From contig JAEULA010000065.1 of NCBI GenBank assembly GCA_016793165.1, positions 62,001 through 126,000 on the forward strand: a stretch of DNA of 64,000 nt, in the 5' to 3' direction. Of the stretch, positions 42,126 through 50,013 are shown in pieces. Under the pieces are notes generated by a model, which was not told the origin of the DNA, ran no database searches, and was given only the letters and a program-made list of their open reading frames with translations. The stretch is from Alphaproteobacteria bacterium. Its GTDB lineage: Bacteria; Pseudomonadota; Alphaproteobacteria; CACIAM-22H2. A program made the position numbers and the translations under genes. Position 1 is the stretch's first letter. Each line of letters begins with the position of its first letter.

Positions 42126-43024
42126 CGATGATCCTCGGCGTCGACGGCGGCGCGTCCAGCACGCGCTGGCGCCTGGAGGACGAGGCGGGTCGTCTCGTCG
42201 ACGAGGGCGTGGCGCCGCCCCTGACCGGCCACGTGTTCACGCCGGACTCGCAGGCCGCGGCCGCGGCGACGATCGCGGCCGTCGCGGCCGCGGTGGTCCC
42301 GCACGGCCGGCCGGACTTCGTCGTCGCCGGGGTCACCGGCCTGACGATCGACGACGAGGCGGCGCGGCTGATCCAGTTCATCTTCATCGAGGCGCTGAGC
42401 CTGTCGGGCGACCGCGTCGCGATCCTCGACGACATGCGCATCGCCTATCTCGGCGCCTTCGGGCCGGGCGAGGGGATCCTCGTCTATGCGGGCACCGGCG
42501 CCATCGCCTACCACCTGACGCCCGACCAGCGCATCGAGCGCGTCGGCGGCCACGGGTACCTGATCGACGATGCCGGCGGGGGATTCTGGATCGGGCGCCA
42601 AGCGCTGCGCGCGCTGCTGCGGCGGCGCGACGAGGGGCGGACGATGACAACGCTCGACCAGGCGCTGTGCCTGGCGATCGGCGGCGGCGACTGGCCGACG
42701 ATCCGTGCGCATGTCTACGGTGGCGGCCGGCAGGCGGTCGCCGCGCTGGCGCGTTGCGTCGTCGAGGTGGCGCAGCGCGGCGACGTCGAGGCGTCGTCGC
42801 TGCTGATGCTCGCGGGATCCGAGCTGGGACGCCTTGCCGTCATCCTGCAGCAGCGCGTCGGCGTCATTCCCGTCGCGGTGGCGGGCGGCATCGCGCGCCA
42901 TTCGCCGGCGCTGGTCGACGGCCTCCGGCGCGAGCTCGGCCCGGGCTCGGGCGTTCGCATCCATCGTGCCGAACCGGTCGCCACGGCGGCCGCGCTCGCG
43001 CGCGGCGCGCTGAGCGTCGGCTAG
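42122..43024 (+). CDS. BadF/BadG-type ATPase, N-acetyl amino sugar kinase-like
   Basis: 300 residues, ASKHA fold. Phosphate-1 motif ILGVDGGASSTRW at the N-terminus, DDMRIAYLGAFGPGEGILVYAGTGAIAY (key DDMRIAYLGAF and GTGAIAY) near residue 105, and a late VAGGIARHSPAL. These fit GlcNAc or ManNAc kinases of the BcrA/BadF family. It overlaps the epimerase stop (ATGA) and would phosphorylate the imported amino sugar before epimerisation. Last gene of the operon; sugar identity is inferred from context. Confidence 0.87.
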   Translation: MTMILGVDGGASSTRWRLEDEAGRLVDEGVAPPLTGHVFTPDSQAAAAATIAAVAAAVVPHGRPDFVVAGVTGLTIDDEAARLIQFIFIEALSLSGDRVAILDDMRIAYLGAFGPGEGILVYAGTGAIAYHLTPDQRIERVGGHGYLIDDAGGGFWIGRQALRALLRRRDEGRTMTTLDQALCLAIGGGDWPTIRAHVYGGGRQAVAALARCVVEVAQRGDVEASSLLMLAGSELGRLAVILQQRVGVIPVAVAGGIARHSPALVDGLRRELGPGSGVRIHRAEPVATAAALARGALSVG

Positions 43025-43037
43025 CGCGCGGCGGGGC

Positions 43038-43286
43038 TCAGCCGTCGCGGCGGACCCGGCGGTAGATCAGCAGCACCACGATCGCGCCGACGACCGAGGC
43101 CACGAAGCCGGCGGGCTGGCCGGGCTGCGCGTAGCCGAGGTTTTGCATCGCGAAGCCCGCAAGCAGCGCGCCGCCGATGCCGAGCACGGTCGTCATGACG
43201 AAGCCCATCCCGTCCTTGCCGGGCAGCAGGAAGCGCGCGAGCAGCCCGACGACGAAGCCGATGACGATGGTGGAGATGATTCCCAT
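43038..43286 (-). CDS. GlsB/YeaQ/YmgE family stress-response membrane protein
   Basis: 82 residues, three hydrophobic segments separated by Gly-rich turns: MGIISTIVIGFVVGLLARFLLPGKDGMG (key GLLAR.L.PG.D..G), a second helix GIGGALLAGF, and a third near the basic C-terminus YRRVRRDG. This is the transglycosylase-associated small membrane family, often stress induced; molecular role unknown. The 190-base gap to the aldolase gene shows no clear core promoter elements. Confidence 0.88.
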   Translation of the reverse strand: MGIISTIVIGFVVGLLARFLLPGKDGMGFVMTTVLGIGGALLAGFAMQNLGYAQPGQPAGFVASVVGAIVVLLIYRRVRRDG

Positions 43287-43476
43287 TGCGGTTGAGTCTC
43301 CCGACTTGGATCCGGGCGGACGTTCCCGGGTTCGGGGGCGCGGCGCAAGGGCGGACGCGAGTGCGGCCCCCCAGGATTGACGATCTCGCGCTGGACAGGC
43401 CCGGGGCCCGCGCGGTCATGTGGCACCCGAGGCGGGCGAGGCGCCCGCCCGAACGGACGAGGGATCCGACGCACCG

Positions 43477-44229
43477 ATGAGCACCAAGATGCCGATCGAC
43501 GATGCCGCGCTCCGGCAAGCCAAGGTCGAGCTCGCCGCCTGCCTGCGCTGGGCGGCACGGCAGGGCTTCCAGAGCGGGGTGTGCAACCATTTCTCGGTCG
43601 CGGTGCCGGGCCGGCCGGACCTCATGCTGATCAACCCCGAGGGGTATTTCTGGTCGGAGGCGCGCGTGAGCGACCTCGTCGTCACGACCCATGACGGCGA
43701 GATCCTCAGCTCGAACGGCCACACCGTCGAGACCACGGCCTTCTGCATCCACGCGCCGATCCATCGCGTCCTGCCGCATGCCGTCGCGGTGCTGCATACG
43801 CACATGCACCATGCGACGGCGATCTGCATGCGCAAGGGCGGCGTGGTCGCGCCGAGCTACCTCTCGGCGATGTCGTTCTACCAGCGCATCGCCTACGACC
43901 GCGGCTTCGACGGCCCCGCGCTGACCCCCGCCGAGGGCGAGCGCCTCGCGAAGCTGCTGGGCGACGACTTCATCCTGATGATGGAGAACCACGGGCCGCT
44001 CGTCGTCGGCGCGTCGCTCGGCGAGGCGTTGCTGCGCCTCCTCTACCTCGAGGACACCTGCAAGATGCAGCTGCTGGCCGAGGCCGGCGGACGGGAGCTG
44101 CAGCCGATTCCGACGCAGCTGATGGCGGCGATCCCGAAGGACGTGCCGCGCTTCAAGGCCTATTCGAAGGGATTCATGGCCGCGGTGATCCGTGTGCTGT
44201 CCCGCGAGGAGCCGGACTTCCTCGGCTGA
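43477..44229 (+). CDS. Class II aldolase/adducin family protein
   Basis: 250 residues. The zinc site is visible: HTHMHHATA near residue 108 and a later ENHGPLVVG. CNHFSVAVPG near residue 35 (key N..S) and LINPEGYFWSE are typical. Members include fuculose-phosphate aldolase, 3-oxo-tetronate 4-phosphate decarboxylase and methylthioribulose dehydratase relatives. Near the UxaA-type genes at 45.0-46.5 kb it may share a sugar-acid pathway, but the two are separated by a gene on the other strand. ATG 43477 is used because the frame before it is Ala/Arg-rich and unlike the family. Confidence 0.86.
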   Translation: MSTKMPIDDAALRQAKVELAACLRWAARQGFQSGVCNHFSVAVPGRPDLMLINPEGYFWSEARVSDLVVTTHDGEILSSNGHTVETTAFCIHAPIHRVLPHAVAVLHTHMHHATAICMRKGGVVAPSYLSAMSFYQRIAYDRGFDGPALTPAEGERLAKLLGDDFILMMENHGPLVVGASLGEALLRLLYLEDTCKMQLLAEAGGRELQPIPTQLMAAIPKDVPRFKAYSKGFMAAVIRVLSREEPDFLG

Positions 44230-44236
44230 GCGGCGC

Positions 44237-44926
44237 TCAGCGGGCGCCCGCGCGCGCCAGGATATCGGCCATGCGCGCGTGGCCGCGTGCGCGCGCCAGC
44301 TGCAGCGGCGTCGCGCCGGCGCGGTCGGCGAGGTCGAGCCGCGCACCGGCACCGACGAGGGCCTCGACGCAGGCGACGTGACGCGGGCCGCCGTCGCCGA
44401 GCACGATCGCCTCGATCAGCGCCGTCCAGCCCAGGTTGTTGACATGGTCCAGCGGCGCCCCGGCCGCGATCAGCGCGCGCACGACCTCGTCGTGCCCGAG
44501 ATGCGCGGCGGCGATGAGCGCCGTGCCGTCATAGGGGCTGGTGATCGCGCGCGGGTCGCCGCCCAGCTCGAGCGCGACACGCATCGTCGCGACGTCGTCC
44601 TGCACCGCGGCGATGGTGACGGCGTCGTAGCGCCGCCCCTCGAGCGCCCGCGCGTCGGCGCCGCCGGCGACGAGGCGACGCATGGCGTCGCGATGGCCGC
44701 GGAACGCCGCGACATGCAGGGGCGTGCGGCCGGCGCCGTCGCGCGCATCGGCGTCGGCGCCCGCGGCCAGCAGGCGGACGATGGCGGCGTCGTCGCCGCG
44801 CGCGGCGGCGGCGTGGAGGCCCGAATAGGCCGCGACCTCCGCCTGGTTCGGCGGCGTCTGCGCCGGCGCGGGCGCTGCCGCGGCCAGGACCGCGGCGAGC
44901 GCCGCGATCCGCGGATTCCAGGTCAT
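44237..44926 (-). CDS. Exported ankyrin-repeat protein
   Basis: 229 residues. Signal peptide at residues 1-23 (hydrophobic ALAAVLAAAAPAPA, cleavage after AQ or APA). Then five or six ankyrin units with the GADADARDGAGRTPLHVAAFRGH pattern (key GRTPLHVAA). GGGAGGAAGCACG precedes ATG 44926. Periplasmic ankyrin proteins mediate protein-protein contacts, for example with catalase in Pseudomonas AnkB. The partner here is unknown. It is divergent from the UxaA-type operon. Confidence 0.87.
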   Translation of the reverse strand: MTWNPRIAALAAVLAAAAPAPAQTPPNQAEVAAYSGLHAAAARGDDAAIVRLLAAGADADARDGAGRTPLHVAAFRGHRDAMRRLVAGGADARALEGRRYDAVTIAAVQDDVATMRVALELGGDPRAITSPYDGTALIAAAHLGHDEVVRALIAAGAPLDHVNNLGWTALIEAIVLGDGGPRHVACVEALVGAGARLDLADRAGATPLQLARARGHARMADILARAGAR

Positions 44927-44983
44927 CGTGCTTCCTCCCGTCGCACCCGGTATCGCGAACCGCGTGCGTCGCCTACGATACGT

Positions 44984-44996
44984 CGTTCGACGAACG
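44984..44996. promoter_or_regulatory. 13-bp palindrome CGTTCG-A-CGAACG upstream of the UxaA-type operon
   Basis: Perfect 6-base arms around one base, 19 bases before ATG 45015 and 58 bases before the ankyrin ATG, within an 88-base divergent region. A TACGAT -10-like hexamer lies at 44974. Good geometry for a GntR/LacI-type operator, but based on one site only. Confidence 0.4.
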
Positions 44997-45014
44997 CGGG
45001 GGAGACGACGCGCG

Positions 45015-45338
45015 ATGACGGTGGACAGGGGCGGCAGCCTGTTGCGGCTGCAGGACGGCGACAATGTCGCGATGGCGACGCGCAACCTCGAGGCGGGCGA
45101 GGAGGTCCGCTTCGGCGACCAGGTGTTCAGGCTCGGCCGCCGCGTGCCGACCGGCCACAAGGTGGCGATCCGGCCGATCGCCGCGGGCGAGCGGGTGGTC
45201 AAGTTCCGCGTGCCCATCGGCTCGGCGATCACCGCGATCGCGCCGGGCGAATACGTCCACACCCACAACATCAAGAGCGACTACATCGCGACCTTCACCT
45301 TCGAGAAGGGCAAGCAGTTCGAGGAGGGCAAGGCATGA
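45015..45338 (+). CDS. UxaA-family dehydratase small subunit (SAF domain)
   Basis: 107 residues, a stand-alone SAF domain: LLRLQDGDNVAMATRNLEAGEEV near the start (key DNVA), GHKVAIRPIAAGERVVKF (key HKVA) and YVHTHNI. This is the N-terminal part of altronate/galactarate dehydratases and also the small subunit of (2R)-sulfolactate sulfo-lyase. GGGGGAGACGACGCGCG precedes the ATG. Stop overlaps the large subunit start (ATGA). Confidence 0.88.
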   Translation: MTVDRGGSLLRLQDGDNVAMATRNLEAGEEVRFGDQVFRLGRRVPTGHKVAIRPIAAGERVVKFRVPIGSAITAIAPGEYVHTHNIKSDYIATFTFEKGKQFEEGKA

Positions 45339-46531
45339 CGATCCAGGGCTGGCTGCGTCCCGACGGTCGCAAGGGGATCCGGAACACGATCGTGATCGCC
45401 TATCTCGTGGAATGCGCGCACCACGTCGCCCGCGAGATCCATCTGCCCTTCCGCGAGCAGGGCGTCCACGTCATCGGCTTCTCCGGCTGCTTCCCCAACG
45501 CCCACGCGCTGCGGATGATGAAGCGGCTGGGGACGCATCCCAATGTCGGCGGGATGCTGATCTGCTCGCTGGGCTGCGAGAGCTTCAACCGCTTCGATCT
45601 CGCCAAGCACGTCGCGGCGAGCGGCCGGCCGGTGAAGACGATCGTGATCCAGGAGACCGGCGGCACGCGCAAGTCGATCGACGAGGGGCGCGCCTGGATC
45701 CGGGCCGCGCTCGAGGAGATCTCCAAGGTGCCGCGCGCACCGGTCGCGCTGAGCGAGCTGATCCTCGGCACGAAATGCGGCGGCTCCGACGCGACCTCGG
45801 GGCTGACGGCCAATCCGGCGATGGGGCGCGCCTTCGACTACCTGATCGCGGAGGGTGCGGCGGGAATCTTCGAGGAGACCGGCGAGCTGATCGGCCTCGA
45901 GAACTACATGGCCGAGCGCGCGGTGACGAGGGAGCTCGGCGGCGCGATCGTCGCGTGCATGGAGAAGACTGCGCGCTACTACGCGACGATGGGGCATTCG
46001 AGCTTCGCCGTCGGCAATGCCGAGGGCGGGCTCTCGACGATCGAGGAGAAATCGCTCGGCGCCTATGCCAAGAGCGGCGCGCAGCCGATCGCGGGCCTGA
46101 TCAAGCCGGGGGACGTGCCGCCGCGCGGCGGGCTCTACCTGATGGACATGATTCCGGACGGCGAGGCGCGCTGGGGATTCCCGAGCGTCAACGACAATTC
46201 CGAGCTCGCCGAGTTGATCGCCTGCGGCGCCCACATGGTGATGTTCTCCACTGGCCGCGGCTCGGTGGTCGGCTCGGCGATCTCGCCGGTGATCAAGGTG
46301 TGCGCCAATCCCGACACCTATGCGCGCATGTCGGACGACATGGACGTCGACGCGGGCCGGATCCTGGCCGGGGCGGCGAGCGTCGACGAGGTGGGCCGCG
46401 AGATCGCCGATCTGGTCAGGCGCATCGCGGCGGGCGCGCCGACGAAGTCCGAGGCGCTGGGCCACCAGGAGTTCGTGCTGAACTACAAGTCCTTCGAGCC
46501 GATCGGGCCCGCCTGCCTGCCCGCCCGGTGA
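45335..46531 (+). CDS. UxaA-family dehydratase large subunit
   Basis: 398 residues. It has RPDGRKGIRNTIVI at the start, GFSGCFPNAHA, LGTKCGGSDATSGLTANPA (key KCGGSD..SG), Cys-rich metal-binding positions, and MVMFSTGRGSVVGSAISPVIKV (key TGRG...G). It matches the catalytic iron-dependent half of altronate/galactarate dehydratases, which dehydrate sugar acids to 2-keto-3-deoxy acids. Split subunits are also seen in SuyAB (sulfolactate). No GarD/UxaB/UxaC neighbours exist to fix the substrate. Confidence 0.88.
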   Translation: MTIQGWLRPDGRKGIRNTIVIAYLVECAHHVAREIHLPFREQGVHVIGFSGCFPNAHALRMMKRLGTHPNVGGMLICSLGCESFNRFDLAKHVAASGRPVKTIVIQETGGTRKSIDEGRAWIRAALEEISKVPRAPVALSELILGTKCGGSDATSGLTANPAMGRAFDYLIAEGAAGIFEETGELIGLENYMAERAVTRELGGAIVACMEKTARYYATMGHSSFAVGNAEGGLSTIEEKSLGAYAKSGAQPIAGLIKPGDVPPRGGLYLMDMIPDGEARWGFPSVNDNSELAELIACGAHMVMFSTGRGSVVGSAISPVIKVCANPDTYARMSDDMDVDAGRILAGAASVDEVGREIADLVRRIAAGAPTKSEALGHQEFVLNYKSFEPIGPACLPAR

Positions 46532-46547
46532 CGAGGCAAGGCGGCGC

Positions 46548-46901
46548 GTGCGCGCGACCTACGCGATGGCGGACGGCGCGTGCCGGCCGCCGGGCGGCGA
46601 ATTCACCGCGGAGGAGCTGCGTCACGCGCTGCGGTGCCTCGCCGACGAGGACGACGAGCTGGCGATCGAGCTCGGGGCGGGGGCGGTGCTGCGCCTCGTG
46701 ATGACCGCCTCCGGCACCCTGCGCCTCGCGCTGATCGATGCGGGCGCGGCGCGCGCGGCGACGACGGAGATCAACATGCCCATGGCCGAGATCGCGCTCG
46801 ACGCGGCGATCGCCCGCGCGCCGGTCCGGTCCGCGCTGGCGCCGTTCTTCTTCCTTGAATGGCGTTGCGAGCCCGTCGAGGGGACCGCGGCGGAACGTTG
46901 A
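46548..46901 (+). CDS. Hypothetical protein (117 aa)
   Basis: GTG 46548 start (ATG 46566 is possible). Sequence shows sensible coding composition: GEFTAEELRHALRCLADEDDELAIELGAGAVLRL (key TAEELRHAL and DELAIELG), then a hydrophobic stretch and FFFLEWRCEP. No signal peptide or known motif. It lies 16 bases after the dehydratase large subunit on the same strand and is probably co-transcribed. I do not recognise it. Confidence 0.55.
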   Translation: MRATYAMADGACRPPGGEFTAEELRHALRCLADEDDELAIELGAGAVLRLVMTASGTLRLALIDAGAARAATTEINMPMAEIALDAAIARAPVRSALAPFFFLEWRCEPVEGTAAER

Positions 46902-46921
46902 CGCCGGGGCCGCGGTCCCCG

Positions 46922-46940
46922 GCGGGCGAAGTCCGCCCGC
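46922..46940. terminator. Hairpin between convergent genes
   Basis: Perfect arms GCGGGCG (46922-46928) and CGCCCGC (46934-46940) with a 5-base loop, in the 54-base gap between convergent genes. No T tract on either strand, so intrinsic termination is uncertain. Confidence 0.35.
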
Positions 46941-46955
46941 GCCGGAAGGCCCGCT

Positions 46956-48566
46956 TCAGGTCGCGGCGCCCGTGCGCAGCTTGTAGCGCTGGACCTTGCC
47001 CGTCTCGGTCCGCGGCAGGGCGTCGATGAACTCGATCGCGCGCGGATACTTGTAGGGGGCGATCTCGGCCTTCACGAAGTCCTGCATCGCCTTGACCGTC
47101 TCCGGCCGCGCGTCGCGCGGATCGCGCAGCACGACGAAGGCCTTCACGATCATGCCGCGCTCGCTGTCGGGGGCGCCGACGACGGCGCATTCGCGGACCA
47201 GCGGATGCTCGAGCAGCACCGTCTCGACCTCCGGCCCGGAGATGTTGTAGCCGGCGGAGACGATCATGTCGTCGGTCCGCGCCTGGTACCAGAAATAGCC
47301 GTCGCGATCGCGCTTGAAGGCGTCGCCCGTGAGGTTCCATCCGTGCTGGACGTATTTGCGCTGGCGCTCCGGATCCGCGAGATAGCGGCAGCCCGTCGGG
47401 CCGCGCACCGCCAGGCGACCGATCTCGCCGTCGGGGAGATCGCGCCCGGCATCGTCGACGATCTTCGCCTGGTACCCGGGGATCGCCTTGCCGGTCGCGC
47501 CGGGCCGCGTCTCGTCGCCGGCCGAGGTGACGAAGATGTGGAGCATTTCCGTGGCGCCGAGGCCGTCGATGAGCTTGATGCCGGTGAAGTCGTGCCAGGC
47601 CTGGAAGATCGGCGGCGGCAGGTGCTCGCCGGCGGAGACGCCCTGGCGCAGGGTCGCGAACGCGCTGCGCGGCGCCGTATCGCGCATCGCGCGATACGCC
47701 GTCGGCGCGGTGAAGACGATGGTGGCCCGGTTGTCCTGGATGATCCGCGGCAGCAGGTCGGGCGACGCCTTCTCGGCGAGCGCGGTCGAGGCCCCGAAGC
47801 GCATCGGGAAGGTGACCAGGCCGCCGAGGCCGAATGTGAAGGCGAGCGGGGGCGAGCCGCAGAAGATGTCGTCCGGGCCCGGCCTGAGAATATAGCGCGG
47901 GAAGCAGTCGCAGATCGCCATCACGTCGCGGTGGAAATGCATCGTCCCCTTGGCGGGGCCGGTCGTGCCGGAGGTGAAGGCGATCAGCGCCATGTCGTGG
48001 GCGTAGGTGTCGCAGTTCGCGAAGGTCGCCGGCTGGCGCGCCATGCGCGCATCGAGCGAGTCCGAGGCGTCGCTGTTGAAGGCGACGAGATCGCGCGCGC
48101 CCGCGGCGACGAGCTCGTCGATCAGCCGCGCGTCGCACAGCGACAGGTCGATGCGTGCCTTGTCGAGGATGTAGCCGAGTTCGCGCGCGCGCAGCAGCGG
48201 CATCGTGGCGACGGCGATGCAGCCGGCCTTCAGCACGGCGAACCAGCAAGCCACCATCATCGGGTTGTTCGCCGCGCGCAGCAGCACGCGATTGCCGGGC
48301 TTCAGGCCGAGGTCGCGCACCAGGACGTTGGCGATGCGATTGGCGCGATCCAGAAGGTCGGCGTAGCTCCAGGCCTTGCCGCCGAACCAAAGGCAGGGCC
48401 GCGTCCCGTTCCCGGCCGCGACGTTGCGGTCGAGCAGCTCGACCGCGGCGTTCAGGCGCTCGGGGAACTTCAGCTCGGGCAGGTCGAAGGTCATGACCGG
48501 CCATTCGTCGCGCGGCGGCAGGTTGTCGCGCGCGAACGTATCGACATGCGCCGTGGGCTCAGGCAT
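46956..48566 (-). CDS. Aryl-CoA ligase (benzoate/2-aminobenzoate-CoA ligase-like)
   Basis: 536 residues, ANL superfamily. Motifs: P-loop AFTSGTTGPAKGTMHFH near residue 200 (key TSGTTGPAKG), GLGATEMLHIFVT near residue 325, the hinge TGDAFKRDRDGYFWYQARTDDMI (key TGDAF, R.DDMI), and C-terminal catalytic Lys in TETGKVQRYKLR. Length and FTFGLGGLVTFP resemble benzoate-CoA and 2-aminobenzoate-CoA ligases. Overlaps the oxidoreductase stop by 8 bases. It would activate an aromatic or cyclic acid for the three upstream enzymes. Confidence 0.88.
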   Translation of the reverse strand: MPEPTAHVDTFARDNLPPRDEWPVMTFDLPELKFPERLNAAVELLDRNVAAGNGTRPCLWFGGKAWSYADLLDRANRIANVLVRDLGLKPGNRVLLRAANNPMMVACWFAVLKAGCIAVATMPLLRARELGYILDKARIDLSLCDARLIDELVAAGARDLVAFNSDASDSLDARMARQPATFANCDTYAHDMALIAFTSGTTGPAKGTMHFHRDVMAICDCFPRYILRPGPDDIFCGSPPLAFTFGLGGLVTFPMRFGASTALAEKASPDLLPRIIQDNRATIVFTAPTAYRAMRDTAPRSAFATLRQGVSAGEHLPPPIFQAWHDFTGIKLIDGLGATEMLHIFVTSAGDETRPGATGKAIPGYQAKIVDDAGRDLPDGEIGRLAVRGPTGCRYLADPERQRKYVQHGWNLTGDAFKRDRDGYFWYQARTDDMIVSAGYNISGPEVETVLLEHPLVRECAVVGAPDSERGMIVKAFVVLRDPRDARPETVKAMQDFVKAEIAPYKYPRAIEFIDALPRTETGKVQRYKLRTGAAT

Positions 48567-50013
48567 GGCTGGCCTCGTCCGCGGAAGGGGAGAAGTCGGG
48601 GATGGGCATCGTCAGCTGCACGGCGTTCGACGGCGGCGACTGGCGCCCGGACCTGTCGTAGGCGGTCACGAAATAGCGGTACGTGATCCCGCCGAGGACC
48701 TCCTCGTCCTTGAACTTCGTCGACTTCACCGCCTCGACGACGCGCGCGATGCCGCCATCCTCGGCGCGGTGCACGTCGTAGCCCGCGATGTCGCCGATCG
48801 CCTTGGGCCAGGCGAGCTGGATCGTCCCGTCCTTCGCGGTGGCCGCGAGCGTCGTCGGCCCGGACCAGCGCGGGCCGGCGCCGGTGCGATCCTCGTGCGG
48901 CGCCTGTTCGGCGCCCTTGGGCCAGAGGAAGCACGAGACGAGCTTGAAGTTCTCGTCGAGCTGCTTGCAGACGTTGCAGTAGATGCAGCGGATGATCGCC
49001 TCCGGCCGGCCCTCGGCCACCTTGCGCACCCAGTCCGGATCGGCGAGCAGCTGGCGCGCCATGCCGACGATGTCGGCCTTGCCGTCGCGCAGCAGGCCCT
49101 CGGCGTCGACGGGGTCGCTGATCTTGCCGACGGAGATGATCGGGACGTCGTAGCCCTTGGCGTTGACGTAGGCCTTGATGCCGGCGGCGAGATGCGCGTG
49201 CGGCAGGGGCGGGTACCAGTCGCCGGGCATGCAGCGGTCGCCGGAATAGCCGGTGTAGGGGTAGAGCGGCTGGCCCTCGCGCCGGACGGCGTCCTCGAAC
49301 TTGCCGCCGACGGAGAGCGAGATGTAGGCGGCGCCGAGCTGCGCCATGCGCAGCGCAATGCGCTGGGAGTCGGGCAGGGCGTAGCCGTCCTTGATCGCCT
49401 CCTCGGCCAGGAAGCGGACACCGACGGGGAAATCGTCGCCGACGCGCGCGCGCACCCGAGCGAAGACCTTGCCGAACATCCGAAGCCGGCCCTCGAGCGT
49501 TCGGCCGTCGTACTCGTCGCGGCGGCGGTTGTGTCGCGAGAGGAAGGACGACAGCGTGTAGGCATGCGCGGAGTGGAGCTCGACACCGTCGTAGCCGGCC
49601 TCGCGGGCGCGGCCGGCCGCGGCAGCGAACTGGTCGATGATCTCGTCGATCTCGCCGGCACTGAGCATGTCGATCGTCTGGCGCCAGCCGGAGCGCGCGA
49701 CCTTCATGAAGTGGATGATCTGGGGAACCACCTTCGACGGGCCGGCGTCGTGGATGCGCTTCACCAGCTCGCGATGGCCGGGGATGAAGGCGTCGTCTGA
49801 GATGCGCAGCAGCGGCCCGGACTTGGAGCCGTGGATGGCCATGGCCTCGACCACGATCAGCCCGACATGGCCCTGCGCGTAGCGCACGTAGCGGTCGATG
49901 ATCGGCCGGTTCACGTAGCCGTCCTCGCCGGAAAGCCGCGTCACCATCGCCGGCACCGCGACCCGGTTCGGCAGCGTCATCGTCCCGATGCGCAGGGGCT
50001 CGAGCAGCTTCAT
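48559..50013 (-). CDS. Old-yellow-enzyme family oxidoreductase with C-terminal fibronectin III domain
   Basis: 484 residues. Residues 1-370 are an NADH:flavin oxidoreductase barrel: PNRVAVPAMVT, substrate His pair in HSAHAYTLSSFLS (H148/H150), FLAEEAI, and the phosphate-binding VGMARQLLADPDWV. Cys at 343, 346, 349 and 361 may bind an iron-sulfur cluster as in 2,4-dienoyl-CoA reductase, though the usual C-x2-C-x3-C spacing is C-x2-C-x2-C. The long FAD/NADH C-terminal domains of dienoyl-CoA reductase are missing. Residues 384-470 instead form a fibronectin III domain (IQLAWPKA, GYDVHRAEDG, YRYFVTAYDRSG). Start overlaps the acyl-CoA dehydrogenase stop (ATGA). Confidence 0.88.
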   Translation of the reverse strand: MKLLEPLRIGTMTLPNRVAVPAMVTRLSGEDGYVNRPIIDRYVRYAQGHVGLIVVEAMAIHGSKSGPLLRISDDAFIPGHRELVKRIHDAGPSKVVPQIIHFMKVARSGWRQTIDMLSAGEIDEIIDQFAAAAGRAREAGYDGVELHSAHAYTLSSFLSRHNRRRDEYDGRTLEGRLRMFGKVFARVRARVGDDFPVGVRFLAEEAIKDGYALPDSQRIALRMAQLGAAYISLSVGGKFEDAVRREGQPLYPYTGYSGDRCMPGDWYPPLPHAHLAAGIKAYVNAKGYDVPIISVGKISDPVDAEGLLRDGKADIVGMARQLLADPDWVRKVAEGRPEAIIRCIYCNVCKQLDENFKLVSCFLWPKGAEQAPHEDRTGAGPRWSGPTTLAATAKDGTIQLAWPKAIGDIAGYDVHRAEDGGIARVVEAVKSTKFKDEEVLGGITYRYFVTAYDRSGRQSPPSNAVQLTMPIPDFSPSADEASHA

